DNA of 64,000 nucleotides from Sphingomonas sp. G-3-2-10 (GTDB lineage: Bacteria; Pseudomonadota; Alphaproteobacteria; Sphingomonadales; Sphingomonadaceae): NCBI RefSeq assembly GCF_012927115.1, contig NZ_JABBFY010000001.1:1240001-1304000 (forward strand). Reading direction: 5' to 3'. How positions within the stretch are numbered: position 1 is the stretch's first letter; every line of letters starts with the position of its first letter. Under the pieces are notes generated by a model. It was not told where the DNA came from, did not search any database, and was given only the letters and a program-made list of their open reading frames with translations. Shown piece after piece: positions 20,307 to 30,260 of the stretch. Both the position numbers and the translations under genes were made by a program.

Positions 20307-21713
20307 TCAGCGGTAGGTCACCTTCTTCACCGTCTCGACAACGCGCGCGGCGTCGACCAGTGCGAGCTTTTCGAGGTTCGCGGCATAGGGCAGCGGCACG
20401 TCTTCGTTGGTGACGCGCAGCACCGGAGCGTCGAGATCGTCGAAGCCCTGCTCCATCGCAACGGTGATGATCTCCGACGCGATCGAGCAGACCGGCCAGC
20501 CTTCCTCGACCACGACCATGCGGTTGGTCTTCTTCAGGCTCTCCAGCACCGTCGCGGTGTCGAGCGGGCGCAGCGTGCGCAGATCGATAACTTCGGCTTC
20601 GACGCCTTCCTCGGCCAGCTTGGCAGCGGCGTCGAGCGCAACGCCCACGCCGATCGAATAGCTGACGATGGTCACGTCCTTGCCCTCGCGGACGATGCGC
20701 GCCTTGCCGATCGGCAGGACGTAATCGTCGAGCTTCGGCACTTCGAAGCTGCGGCCGTACATCAGTTCGTTCTCGAGGAAGACCACCGGGTCTTCGCTGC
20801 GGATCGCGGCCTTCATCAGGCCCTTGGCGTCGGCCGCGTCATAGGGCGCGATCACGATCAGGCCGGGAACGCTGGCATACCAGGGCGCATAGTTCTGCGA
20901 ATGCTGCGCGCCGACGCGGCTCGCCGCGCCGTTCGGGCCGCGGAACACCATCGGGCAGCGCATCTGGCCGCCCGACATGTAGTTGGTCTTGGCGGCCGAA
21001 TTGATGATGTGATCGATCGCCTGCATCGCGAAGTTGAACGTCATGAACTCGACGATCGGCTTGAGGCCGCCCATCGCCGCGCCCGTTCCGATGCCGGCAA
21101 AGCCATATTCGGTGATCGGCGTGTCGATCACGCGCTTCGGGCCGAACTCGTCGAGCAGGCCCTGCGTCACCTTGTACGCGCCCTGATATTCGGCGACTTC
21201 CTCGCCCATCACGAACACGCGGTCGTCCGCGCGCATTTCCTCGGCCATCGCGTCGCGCAGCGCTTCGCGGACGGTGGTCTTCACCATCTCGGTGCCCGCG
21301 GGAATGTCCGGGTCCTTGACGGTCGACGCCTTGTCGCTGGCGAGCTTCGCGGTGCCGCTCTCCGCCTTTTTCGGGCCGCCATCCTCGCCGGCGGCGGGAA
21401 CGGGTTCCTCGGCCTTCGGCGCAGGCGCTTCGGCCTTCGGCGCGGGCGCCGGTGCGGCGCTCGCGTCCTCACCCTCGGCGGCGATCGTCGCGATCACGGT
21501 GCCGACCTTCACATTGTCGGTGCCCTCGGCAACGACGATCGAAGCGATCGTGCCTTCGTCGACGGCTTCGAATTCCATCGTCGCCTTGTCGGTCTCGATC
21601 TCGGCGAGGATGTCGCCGGACTTCACGACATCGCCTTCCTTGACGAGCCACTTGGCGAGCGTGCCCTCTTCCATCGTGGGCGACAGCGCCGGCATCTTCA
21701 GTTCGATCGCCAT
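20307..21713 (-). CDS. pdhB: Pyruvate dehydrogenase E1 component, beta subunit, with N-terminal lipoyl domain
   Basis: The 468-aa protein begins with a biotinyl/lipoyl domain ([22 protein letters not shown]) with the lipoyl lysine K43 in [11 protein letters not shown] Pro/Ala-rich linker (residues 85-140) leads into the E1-beta transketolase-like part ([34 protein letters not shown]). A lipoylated E1-beta is typical of alphaproteobacterial PDH. It starts 1 nt after the pdhA stop. E2 and E3 genes are not in the window. Confidence 0.96.
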   Translation of the reverse strand: MAIELKMPALSPTMEEGTLAKWLVKEGDVVKSGDILAEIETDKATMEFEAVDEGTIASIVVAEGTDNVKVGTVIATIAAEGEDASAAPAPAPKAEAPAPKAEEPVPAAGEDGGPKKAESGTAKLASDKASTVKDPDIPAGTEMVKTTVREALRDAMAEEMRADDRVFVMGEEVAEYQGAYKVTQGLLDEFGPKRVIDTPITEYGFAGIGTGAAMGGLKPIVEFMTFNFAMQAIDHIINSAAKTNYMSGGQMRCPMVFRGPNGAASRVGAQHSQNYAPWYASVPGLIVIAPYDAADAKGLMKAAIRSEDPVVFLENELMYGRSFEVPKLDDYVLPIGKARIVREGKDVTIVSYSIGVGVALDAAAKLAEEGVEAEVIDLRTLRPLDTATVLESLKKTNRMVVVEEGWPVCSIASEIITVAMEQGFDDLDAPVLRVTNEDVPLPYAANLEKLALVDAARVVETVKKVTYR

Positions 21714-21714
21714 C

Positions 21715-22764
21715 TCAGTAGGACTCCACCAGCACGTCGGTATAGAGCTCGGCGGGATCCGGCTCGGGAGCGGATTCAGCGAAGTCCGCGGATTCGTTGA
21801 CCACCTTGCGGATCTCGGCCTCGAGCGGCTTGAGATCCTCTTCCTTCACGCCGAGCGCTTCGAGTTCGCGCTTCACCGCTTCGATCGGGTCCGACTTGTC
21901 GCGGACCGACTGGACTTCCTCGCGGCTGCGATACTTGGCCGGATCGGACATCGAGTGGCCACGGTAGCGGTAGGTCTTCATCTCGAGGATGATCGGGCCC
22001 TTGCCCGCACGGACCCATGCCAGCGCTTCCTCGGCCGCGCCGCGGCACGCCAGCACGTCCATGCCGTCGACCTGGATGCCGGGGATGCGGAAGCTCTCGC
22101 CGCGCTTGTACAGCTGATCCTCGGACGAGGAGCGGTTGACGCTGGTACCCATCGCATACTGGTTGTTCTCGATCACATAGATGATCGGGAGCTTCCACAG
22201 CTCGGCCATGTTGAACGATTCATAGACCTGGCCCTGATTCGACGCACCGTCGCCGAAATAGGCCATCGCGACGCCGCCATCCTCGCGATACTTGTGCGCG
22301 AAGGCGAGACCGGTGCCGAGCGAGACCTGCGCGCCGACGATGCCGTGGCCGCCGTAGAACTTCTTCTCGGTCGAGAACATGTGCATCGAACCGCCCTTGC
22401 CGCGGCTGATGCCGGCGGCACGGCCGGTCAGTTCGGCCATGATGACGTTGGGGTCGATGCCATAGGCGAGCATGTGGCCATGATCGCGATAGCCGGTAAT
22501 CACCGAATCCTTGTCGCCGTCGAGCGCCGACTGAAGGCCGACCGCAACGGCTTCCTGGCCGATATAGAGGTGGCAGAAGCCGCCGATGAAGCCGAGGCCG
22601 TAAAGCTGGCCCGCTTTCTCTTCGAACCGTCGGATAAGCAGCATCTGCTTGTAGAATCCGAGCAGTTCCTCCTTGCTCGCCTTGTACCGTTCCGGTTCGT
22701 TTGGCCGTTCACGGTTGGATACTGCAGGTTGGCTGGGGGCTTTTTTCGCCGGCGTTTTTGCCAC
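21715..22764 (-). CDS. pdhA: Pyruvate dehydrogenase E1 component, alpha subunit
   Basis: The 349-aa protein carries the thiamine diphosphate motif [20 protein letters not shown] (GDG at 171-173) ending in ENN at 199-201, and the phosphorylation-loop-like segment [15 protein letters not shown]. It decarboxylates pyruvate and transfers the acetyl group to lipoyl groups. The start is GTG, with AGAGGA upstream. It heads the pdhA-pdhB unit downstream of eno and the FtsB-type gene. Confidence 0.96.
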   Translation of the reverse strand: MAKTPAKKAPSQPAVSNRERPNEPERYKASKEELLGFYKQMLLIRRFEEKAGQLYGLGFIGGFCHLYIGQEAVAVGLQSALDGDKDSVITGYRDHGHMLAYGIDPNVIMAELTGRAAGISRGKGGSMHMFSTEKKFYGGHGIVGAQVSLGTGLAFAHKYREDGGVAMAYFGDGASNQGQVYESFNMAELWKLPIIYVIENNQYAMGTSVNRSSSEDQLYKRGESFRIPGIQVDGMDVLACRGAAEEALAWVRAGKGPIILEMKTYRYRGHSMSDPAKYRSREEVQSVRDKSDPIEAVKRELEALGVKEEDLKPLEAEIRKVVNESADFAESAPEPDPAELYTDVLVESY

Positions 22765-22973
22765 GATCAGTCGATCCTCTTCCCGGGGAGGGGGTGTCAG
22801 GGGGGTGCCTATAGGCGCGAACCTAGCCCGGACGCAACGTCATCCCGGGATTTGGCGCACTTTCGATGGGATGTGGGAGGAATGAATGACACCGCTTACC
22901 CTGCTCCGCTGGAGAGCAGAGATGGTATGGGTTTCATCGAATGCCCGAAGAGAGGCAGCCGCTGGGGCCGTCC

Positions 22974-23288
22974 TCACTTGTATTTGACGATGACCTCGTC
23001 CGGCCGCGCGGCGTTGAGCTGCTTGCGGATCAGTTCCTCGACCAGATCGGGATCGGCGCCCTTGGCCTGGGCCAGCAGGTCGACACGATTCTTGAGCACC
23101 GCGCGCTGCTTGTCGAGCGCCTGATATTCGGTCGTGCGCGCAGCGACTTCCTGCTTCACGTCCTTCATCGCGATCAGGCCGTTGGGCCCGAGCACGGCGT
23201 TATAGCCGAAAAAGCCCATCGTCACGATCGCCACAGCGGGAAGGCCCGCGCTGCGAAGGATGGTCCGGAATTTCGATTTGCGCCCCAT
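22974..23288 (-). CDS. FtsB/DivIC family septum formation initiator
   Basis: The 104-aa protein has a short basic N-terminus, one membrane helix (AGLPAVAIVTMGFFGYNAVLG) and a coiled coil (MKDVKQEVAARTTEYQALDK onwards), then PDLVEELIRKQLNAARPDE, the classic FtsB end. FtsB joins FtsL and FtsQ in the divisome. Its place directly after eno matches many proteobacteria. A CtrA-like site lies about 50 nt before the ATG. The 209 nt between its stop and pdhA show nothing I can name. Confidence 0.91.
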   Translation of the reverse strand: MGRKSKFRTILRSAGLPAVAIVTMGFFGYNAVLGPNGLIAMKDVKQEVAARTTEYQALDKQRAVLKNRVDLLAQAKGADPDLVEELIRKQLNAARPDEVIVKYK

Positions 23289-23337
23289 GTCCGGATTCTT
23301 TGCTCAATCAACAGGGTTAATCAAGCCGTATCGTTAC

Positions 23338-23352
23338 TTAACCATGACTTAA
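23338..23352. promoter_or_regulatory. Candidate CtrA-binding site upstream of ftsB-like gene
   Basis: TTAACCATGACTTAA contains the full alphaproteobacterial CtrA pattern, TTAA-N7-TTAA. It is centred about 57 nt before the ATG of the septum gene in an AT-richer patch. Regulation by CtrA is inferred from the motif only. Confidence 0.45.
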
Positions 23353-23370
23353 GGCGCGATTTACGGTTTC

Positions 23371-23400
23371 GGCTCCCCTGCCGATTCCGGCAGGGGAGCC
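23371..23400. terminator. Strong stem-loop after eno
   Basis: A perfect 12-bp stem (GGCTCCCCTGCC with GGCAGGGGAGCC) with a 6-nt loop starts 6 nt past the eno stop. No T-run follows on the minus strand, so it may stabilise the mRNA end or attenuate rather than fully terminate. Confidence 0.6.
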
Positions 23401-23406
23401 TGAACG

Positions 23407-24696
<1,290 letters not shown>

Positions 24697-24724
24697 CTAC
24701 TTAGGAGGTCGATGGGTGCGCGCG

Positions 24725-24738
24725 AGCCTCTAGAGGCT
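24725..24738. repeat. Perfect 14-bp palindrome between eno and the DUF883 operon
   Basis: AGCCTCTAGAGGCT is fully self-complementary. It lies 41 nt before eno and 87 nt before the divergent gene, so it could be an operator for either. The function is unknown. Confidence 0.35.
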
Positions 24739-24824
24739 TGATCGTATCCGGGTCAAATCTGGTTTTGCATGGAACCGGTGATGGCGCCTGTGGTTGTCGT
24801 TACAAACATGGAAAGGTCCTTGGC

Positions 24825-25304
24825 ATGGTTGAAGAAACGACGGGCGAAACGCTGGTGATGGAAGCGGCGCAGGCCGAAACCGACAAGAAGCGCAGCGCCG
24901 CCGACACGATCCGCGAGGAAGCCGGCAAGCTCGGCGCCAAGGCCGCCGACAAGGCGCGTGGCTTCGCGGCGGACAACAAGGACAAGGCGACCGGCGCGCT
25001 CGACGAGGTCGCCAAGCTGATGCACAGCGCCGCCGCCGACGTGGATGAGCGTCTGGGCGAGCAATATGGCCGCTATGCCCGCTCGGCCGCCGACGGCATC
25101 TCCAAATTCTCGGATGGCATCCGCGGCAAGGAAGTCGACGATCTGGTCGCCGACGCCACCGAATTCGTGAAGAAGAGCCCGGTGATCGCGATCGGCGCGG
25201 CCGCCGCGGTCGGCTTCGTCCTCGCTCGGCTGATCAAGTCTGGCATCGACGCCGCAGCCGACCTTGCCGATGGTGAGGACGACGAACCGGCCCCCAAGGC
25301 CTGA
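24825..25304 (+). CDS. DUF883/YqjD-ElaB-like membrane-anchored protein
   Basis: The 159-aa protein is a long charged Ala/Lys/Asp-rich helix with one C-terminal membrane segment (VIAIGAAAAVGFVLARLI), the architecture of the DUF883/YqjD-ElaB group, which tethers ribosomes to the membrane in E. coli. The segment before MVEETTGE in the same frame is not protein-like; GAAAGG precedes the chosen ATG. It is the first gene of a four-gene operon. Confidence 0.85.
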   Translation: MVEETTGETLVMEAAQAETDKKRSAADTIREEAGKLGAKAADKARGFAADNKDKATGALDEVAKLMHSAAADVDERLGEQYGRYARSAADGISKFSDGIRGKEVDDLVADATEFVKKSPVIAIGAAAAVGFVLARLIKSGIDAAADLADGEDDEPAPKA

Positions 25305-25321
25305 CAGGAGCGTAAACGGGG

Positions 25322-25702
25322 GTGGCTGAACAGGATCGCGAACCGGAGCCCCGTCCCGAACGGACGGACGAGCGGCACGACGACGAAAGTCTCGGCGTGC
25401 TGCTCGGCCGGCTGATCGAGGACGCAAAGGGTCTCGGTCAGGCTGAGCTGGACTATTATCGCGCGCTGGCGATCTCGAAGATCGACGAAGCGCGCAACAG
25501 CCTGTGGATGGGCGCGGCGGCGGCGTCGCTGATGATGGCAGCGTCGATCGCTTTGGTCGTCGGTTCGGTCCTCACCCTCTCCCCGCTGGTCGGCCCCGGT
25601 TTCGCGACGCTGATCGTGGTCGTGCTGACCTTCGGGCTGGCATGGCTGCTCGGCACGCGGGCATGGCGAACGATCAAGCGCATCCTGGGGTTGCTCGAAT
25701 GA
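25322..25702 (+). CDS. YqjE/phage-holin-III-type membrane protein
   Basis: The 126-aa protein starts at GTG. A charged N-terminus (about 50 residues) leads to SLGVLLGRLIEDAKGLGQAELDYYRALA and two membrane helices (AAAASLMMAASIALVVGSVL and ATLIVVVLTFGLAWLLG). It matches the putative Actinobacteriophage holin III/YqjE family, which is chromosomal and not a phage lysis gene. It is 17 nt downstream of the DUF883 gene and overlaps the next gene. Confidence 0.88.
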   Translation: MAEQDREPEPRPERTDERHDDESLGVLLGRLIEDAKGLGQAELDYYRALAISKIDEARNSLWMGAAAASLMMAASIALVVGSVLTLSPLVGPGFATLIVVVLTFGLAWLLGTRAWRTIKRILGLLE

Positions 25703-26046
25703 GCGATCTGGAAGCCGCCCGCGCCCGCGCCGTTGCCGCCCGCACGCGGCTGAACGCCACGCTGGCCGACGTGCAGGAACGGCTGAAGCCCTCCACCCTC
25801 GCGCAGGACGCGATCGGCAGTGCGGCGGAAGGCGCGCTTTCGATCGCGCGGAAGGGCGCAGCCTCGGTTCGCCAACGCCCCCTCGCCACCGCCGCCGTGG
25901 CGGGCGCGATCGGGCTGGTGATGTCGCGCGGCTGGATCGGCGAGATCCTCGGCGCGCGGAAGAAGAAGACATCGGATGCAACTCCGAAGCCTCCGGCGGG
26001 TTTGAAGCCGAGACGACGCAAATCGACGAAAGGAACGTCACGATGA
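25699..26046 (+). CDS. DUF3618 family protein
   Basis: The 115-aa protein begins MSDLEAARARAVAARTRLNA and continues TLADVQERLKPSTLAQDAI, the DUF3618 helical pattern. A hydrophobic stretch (LATAAVAGAIGLVMS) and a very basic tail follow. The ATG overlaps the previous stop (ATGA). It is probably a membrane-peripheral partner of the YqjE-type protein. Confidence 0.88.
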   Translation: MSDLEAARARAVAARTRLNATLADVQERLKPSTLAQDAIGSAAEGALSIARKGAASVRQRPLATAAVAGAIGLVMSRGWIGEILGARKKKTSDATPKPPAGLKPRRRKSTKGTSR

Positions 26047-26363
26047 CGAGCGGGACCAGGCGCAAGACCAAGAGCGCGGCGAACATCGCATCCGAAAACC
26101 CGGTGGCGCTGCTGGCAGGCGGCGTCGCGCTGGGCGTGCTGGTGGGTGTGCTGCTCCCCCGCGCGGCGAAGGAGCGCGAGCTGCTCGAGCCCGTGGGCCG
26201 CAAGCTCGCCGACCGCGCCAGCGAGACGGTGAAGGCGGTGAAGGAAACCGGCAAGGCGGAGATCGAAGGCCTCCTCCCCAATCGCGACGCGACCAAGGAC
26301 AAGGTCAGCCAGCTGATCGAAAACGTCCTCGAAGCCGCGAAGGGCGCGACCGCCAGAGCGTGA
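26043..26363 (+). CDS. Small membrane protein, last gene of the YqjD/YqjE-like operon
   Basis: The 106-aa protein overlaps DUF3618 by ATGA. It has a basic N-terminus, one helix (VALLAGGVALGVLVGVLLP) and a long amphipathic charged C-terminus (KLADRASETVKAVKETGKAE onward). I do not recognise a named family; the layout resembles YtxH or apolipoprotein-like membrane peptides. Confidence 0.8.
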   Translation: MTSGTRRKTKSAANIASENPVALLAGGVALGVLVGVLLPRAAKERELLEPVGRKLADRASETVKAVKETGKAEIEGLLPNRDATKDKVSQLIENVLEAAKGATARA

Positions 26364-26469
26364 ACGCCCTTTCCGTCGCATGACCGATGGTTATGGCGGG
26401 TAACAGGGGTTGAGCCTCATGCCGCAGCCGCTAAGGGAGAGGTGAAATTCCTCTCCCCGGAAGGCCAAT

Positions 26470-26682
26470 ATGAGCAAGCTCCATCTCGTCTTCGGCGGTC
26501 GCGTGACCGATCCGCAGACCCTCGAATTCCAGGACCCGTCGAAGCTCGACGTGGTCGGCATCTTCCCCGATTATGCCACCGCCGAAAAGGCATGGCGCGC
26601 CGCGGCGCAGAAGACCGTCGACGACGCAGAAATGCGCTATGTCGTGGTCCATCTCCACCGGATGCTCGAGCCGGATGCCTGA
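26470..26682 (+). CDS. DUF4170 family protein
   Basis: The 70-aa protein reads MSKLHLVFGGRVTDPQTLEF, then LDVVGIFPDYATAEKAWRAA and MRYVVVHLHRMLEP. This is the complete DUF4170 family, common and conserved in alphaproteobacteria, function unknown. GGAAGG lies 7 nt upstream. A palindromic repeat follows. Confidence 0.92.
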   Translation: MSKLHLVFGGRVTDPQTLEFQDPSKLDVVGIFPDYATAEKAWRAAAQKTVDDAEMRYVVVHLHRMLEPDA

Positions 26683-26689
26683 AATCTTA

Positions 26690-26855
26690 TTCCTCTCCCA
26701 TCGGGAGAGGTAGCGCAGCTTGGCAGCTTGCTGCCTAGCGGAGCTAGGTGAGGGGATTCCCCCCTCGATAGGGCGATCCCCTCGCCCAGCTCCGACTAAG
26801 CATTTGCTTCGCAAACACTAAGTCTGCGCAACCCTCTCCCGACGGGAGAGGGAAA
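26690..26855. repeat. Composite palindromic intergenic repeat (BIME/REP-like)
   Basis: Two hairpins bound the element: CCTCTCCC-ATC-GGGAGAGG (26692-26710) and CCCTCTCCC-GAC-GGGAGAGGG (26832-26852). Between them is a small hairpin GGCAGC-TT-GCTGCC and several short inverted pieces. It has no coding potential. It probably ends transcription from both sides. A related GGGAGAGG piece appears at 26431-26457. Dispersed units of this kind are common in sphingomonads. Confidence 0.75.
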
Positions 26856-26860
26856 TGGGG

Positions 26861-28327
26861 TCAGGCCGCCCTCGCCTTCGCCGGTACGGGGTTGGAAAAT
26901 TCCATCTCGGTATCGATCGAGCCGTAGCGCAACGCCATCAGGTCGCGCGAGTAGTTCTGGTTGAGCTTCCACGGCTTGCGCGTGCCCTGGCGCGGGAATT
27001 TCTCCATCGCGCGCTGGACATAGCCCGAGGTGAAATCGAGGAACGGCACCTCGCCCACGGGCGCGGCCAACCGGGGCGTGACCTGCCGCATCCCGCGCTT
27101 CTTCATGGCGTTGAGCAGGCGGCACATATATTCGCAGGTCAGGTCCGCCTTCAGCGTCCATGACGCGTTGGTATAGCCGAACGACAGCGCGACATTGGGC
27201 ACGTCGGACAGCATCATGCCCTTGTAGGTCGTCGCCTTGCTGAGATCGACCGCCGCGCCATCCACGCTCAGCTGGATGTCGCTGATCAACTGAAGCTCCA
27301 GCCCCGTCGCGGTGACGATCAGATCGGCTTCCAGCACTTCGCCCGACTGCAGCCGGATCCCTTCGGGAACGAACCGGTCGATATGACCGGTCACGACATG
27401 CGACCTGCCCTCGCGGATCGACTGAAACAGGTCGGCGTCGGGCACCAGGCAGACGCGCTGGTCCCACGGATTGTAGCTCGGCGTGAAGTGCGTGCCGACA
27501 TCGTAATCCGGCCCCAGTTCGTCGCGGACCATCTGGATCATCCGCTCCTTCACCTTGTCCGGCTTGTTGCGGGCAAGGCGGAAGAAGAATTGCTGGAGCA
27601 GCACATTCTTCCAGCGGGTGATGCCATAGGCGGTCATCGCAGGCAGAAATTTGCGCAGGCCGTTGGCGATCCCGTCCTGCGACGGGCGCGACACGACATA
27701 GGTCGGCGAACGCTGGAGCATGGTGACGCTCGTCGCTTCCCGCGCCATCTCGGGCACCAGCGTGACCGCGGTCGCGCCGCTGCCGATCACGACGACCTTC
27801 TTGTCCTTATAGTCGATATCGCCGGTCCAGAATTGCGGATGGACGATGCGGCCCCTGAAGTCGTCCACGCCTTCGAACTCGGGCGTGTAGGCGCGGGCGT
27901 AGTTGTAATAGCCGGTGCACATGAAGAGGAAATTGCAGGTGAAGCGCACTTCCCTGCCCTCGCTCTCGGCCACGACGTCCCATGCCGCATCGGCGGTCGA
28001 CCATGCGGCGGACTTCACGCAGGTGCGGTAGCGGATATGCTTGTCGATGCCGTTCTCGGCGGCGGTCTCTTCCAGATAGCTCAGGATCGAGGGGCCGTCG
28101 GCGATCGCCTTGGCGTTGGTCCACGGCTTGAACGAGAAGCCGAGCGTGTACATGTCCGAATCCGAACGGATGCCGGGATAGCGGAACAGGTCCCACGTCC
28201 CGCCCAGCCGCTCGCGCCCTTCGAGGATGACGTAGCTGCGATCCGGGCTGTTCTTCTGCAGATGATAGCCCGCGCCAATGCCGGACAGTCCCGCGCCCAC
28301 CACCACGACATCGAAATGCTCGGTCAT
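26861..28327 (-). CDS. Flavin-dependent Baeyer-Villiger-type monooxygenase
   Basis: The 488-aa protein has an FAD Rossmann motif (FDVVVVGAGLSGIGAGYHL), the Baeyer-Villiger fingerprint FxGxxxHxxxW as FRGRIVHPQFW near residues 157-167, and a second NADPH Rossmann motif (VVVIGSGATAVTLV). The RYPGIRSDSDMYTLGF block resembles EthA/AlmA-type enzymes, which oxidise ketones, sulfides or long alkanes. Substrate unknown. An earlier in-frame ATG at 28360 adds a non-family tail; MTEHFDVVVV is the family start. No dedicated regulator is adjacent. Confidence 0.93.
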   Translation of the reverse strand: MTEHFDVVVVGAGLSGIGAGYHLQKNSPDRSYVILEGRERLGGTWDLFRYPGIRSDSDMYTLGFSFKPWTNAKAIADGPSILSYLEETAAENGIDKHIRYRTCVKSAAWSTADAAWDVVAESEGREVRFTCNFLFMCTGYYNYARAYTPEFEGVDDFRGRIVHPQFWTGDIDYKDKKVVVIGSGATAVTLVPEMAREATSVTMLQRSPTYVVSRPSQDGIANGLRKFLPAMTAYGITRWKNVLLQQFFFRLARNKPDKVKERMIQMVRDELGPDYDVGTHFTPSYNPWDQRVCLVPDADLFQSIREGRSHVVTGHIDRFVPEGIRLQSGEVLEADLIVTATGLELQLISDIQLSVDGAAVDLSKATTYKGMMLSDVPNVALSFGYTNASWTLKADLTCEYMCRLLNAMKKRGMRQVTPRLAAPVGEVPFLDFTSGYVQRAMEKFPRQGTRKPWKLNQNYSRDLMALRYGSIDTEMEFSNPVPAKARAA

Positions 28328-28396
28328 TCGCCTCTCCGCTTCGGCACCATGCTTACACATATGTAAGTAAAGGGGCCAAGCCCTTTGTTCGAAGCC

Positions 28397-29248
28397 TCAG
28401 GCCTTCTGGTATTTGTCGGCCCGCCGCTTGCCGAACAGCATGTTGCGCTCGAGCCGCTGGCACAATGCCTGATAATAAGCGCGCAGGAACTCCAGATCGT
28501 CGCCGCCGCCGGTCCAGCCGATCCGCTTCTGGATCGCGCGGGCGACCACGATCAGCGACAGATCGTCCTCAAGGCGCAGCACTTCCTCCAGCTTTTGCAG
28601 CTCATATTCGCCATAAGCGTCGAGCTGAGCCTCGGTGAACACGAAGCGCGGGGCCAGCGTCGCCGTGGCCACGCTGGCGCTCAGCCGGCGTCGCGGGGTG
28701 CGGACGACCCAGGTGCCGGCGATCAGATCGCCCACCCGCAGGCGGTCGCGGTTGAACAGCGGGAAGAAGGTGAAGATCAGCAGCCACACCAGCGCGACCA
28801 GCCGGGTCCAAGTCTCGCCCGATCCGCTGTCGGCGACGGCCATGAACAGATAGGCCAGCGGGAACCAGACTTCGAGCTGGCGGATCGCATTGCGCGCCAC
28901 CACCGCTTCGCCGGTCAGCCGGCCGCCGTCGCGCGCCACCACGCGCAGGCCCATTGCCCGCTTGCCCGGCGTCGCCGCGCGCATCCCCAGTTCGAACGCG
29001 GTGAAATAGCCCATGCTCAGGAAGAACTGCACGAGCAGCAGGATCACCTTCATCGCCTGATTGCCCGACTCGTCGCCGCGCAGCACCAGCCCCGCGACGA
29101 TGCCGAGCACGATGTAGCTGACGATGATGATCGCAAAATCGATCATGACCGCCCCGGCCCGGTCGCCCGCGCTCCCCAGCGTCAGGCGAAGGTCGATCCC
29201 CTCGGAGGTGACGAATTCGCGGTTCAGCCCCCGCCGCTTCTCAGCCAT
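28397..29248 (-). CDS. RDD family membrane protein
   Basis: The 283-aa protein contains the RDD core (GSAGDRAGAVMIDFAIIIV, ATPGKRAMGLRVV, FNRDRLRVGDLIAGTWVV) with three to four membrane helices, then a charged helical C-terminus. It is the last gene of a six-gene overlapping operon starting at 34248. Its start overlaps SpoIIM by 8 nt. RDD proteins are associated with MoxR/DUF58 clusters. Confidence 0.9.
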   Translation of the reverse strand: MAEKRRGLNREFVTSEGIDLRLTLGSAGDRAGAVMIDFAIIIVSYIVLGIVAGLVLRGDESGNQAMKVILLLVQFFLSMGYFTAFELGMRAATPGKRAMGLRVVARDGGRLTGEAVVARNAIRQLEVWFPLAYLFMAVADSGSGETWTRLVALVWLLIFTFFPLFNRDRLRVGDLIAGTWVVRTPRRRLSASVATATLAPRFVFTEAQLDAYGEYELQKLEEVLRLEDDLSLIVVARAIQKRIGWTGGGDDLEFLRAYYQALCQRLERNMLFGKRRADKYQKA

Positions 29249-30260
29249 CGGCTTCGTCCCCGCGGCGCAGCGGCATGAGGTAGAAATAGAAGATCCAGAA
29301 GCTCAGCATGGCCGTGGCGATCAGGCCGCGCACGATATCGTCGCGGATCGTCTGGCGGCCAATACCTTCGAGCAGGCCCGCACACAGCAGCATCACCACC
29401 ACGCCGAGCATCGCGAAGCCCGAGGTGCGGCCCGAGGCTATGGTCGACTTCATCCGCGTCAGCCGGCCCGGAAAGGCGCTCGCCATGCCGATCCGCAGCC
29501 CCGCCGCGCCGGCAAGGCCGATCGCGAACAGCTCGGTCGTGCCGTGGATCGACAGCCAGCCGGTGAAATTCCAGCCCAGCCCCTTGGGCACATAGACGGC
29601 ATAGAAGGCGCCGAGGATGCAGCCATTGTAGAGCATCAGCAATGTGGTCGGCACGCCGAAGGCGAAGCCCAGCGCGAAGGCGAAGATGGCGACGCTCGAA
29701 TTATGGACGAACAATTCGGTCGCGAAGCCCGCAAGCCCGTCATGCGTATCGTAGAGCGTGGCGCGAAGCTCCTCCACGCTGGCCGATGGATCCCGGCCAT
29801 CGAGGAAATTTCCCGGAACGATCGAATAGAACCAGCTCGGGTCCCCGCGCACCACCAGATAGGCGGCGATCGCCCCGATCAGGATCATGCCGAGGGACAC
29901 CAGGGTCTCGCGCCACAGGGTCCGGACCGCCAGCGGCCAGTCATGTGCGAAGAAACGGGCCAGCCGCGACGTCAGCGGCGCGTGAACGCCATAGAGGATG
30001 AAATAGGCGCGGGTCGAAAGCGATTCGAGATAGGCAACCAGATCGGCGTCGAGCGAGGTTTCGCGCGCGACCGACAGCGACGACAGCGTCGCGCGGTACA
30101 ACACCGGCATCTCGAACAGATCCTCGTCCGACAGCGACGATGCCTTGCCGCGCTCGACCTGATCCAGCAGTTCCTCGAGCCGCAGCCAGTCATATTGGCG
30201 CGCTTCGCGGAAACGAACGCTGCTGACGGCGAGGCCGCTTGCGGGGGCGAGCGCGGTCAC
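29241..30260 (-). CDS. Stage II sporulation protein M (SpoIIM)-like membrane protein
   Basis: The 339-aa protein has a cytoplasmic helical N-terminus (FREARQYDWLRLEELLDQVE) and several membrane segments including FAFALGFAFGVPTTLLMLYNG and LSIHGTTELFAIGLAGAAGL, the SpoIIM core. The organism should not sporulate; in this context the family acts with RDD and DUF58 partners. Start GTG; the GTGA overlap with DUF58 indicates coupling. Confidence 0.9.
   Translation of the reverse strand: MTALAPASGLAVSSVRFREARQYDWLRLEELLDQVERGKASSLSDEDLFEMPVLYRATLSSLSVARETSLDADLVAYLESLSTRAYFILYGVHAPLTSRLARFFAHDWPLAVRTLWRETLVSLGMILIGAIAAYLVVRGDPSWFYSIVPGNFLDGRDPSASVEELRATLYDTHDGLAGFATELFVHNSSVAIFAFALGFAFGVPTTLLMLYNGCILGAFYAVYVPKGLGWNFTGWLSIHGTTELFAIGLAGAAGLRIGMASAFPGRLTRMKSTIASGRTSGFAMLGVVVMLLCAGLLEGIGRQTIRDDIVRGLIATAMLSFWIFYFYLMPLRRGDEADG

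Noticed and set aside
25322..25702. Holin-like gene as a sign of prophage
   Set aside because: The family is chromosomal YqjE-like; no endolysin, terminase, integrase or capsid gene is near.
29241..30260. SpoIIM homologue as evidence of sporulation
   Set aside because: It is part of a MoxR/DUF58/RDD cluster found in non-sporulators; no other sporulation gene is in view.
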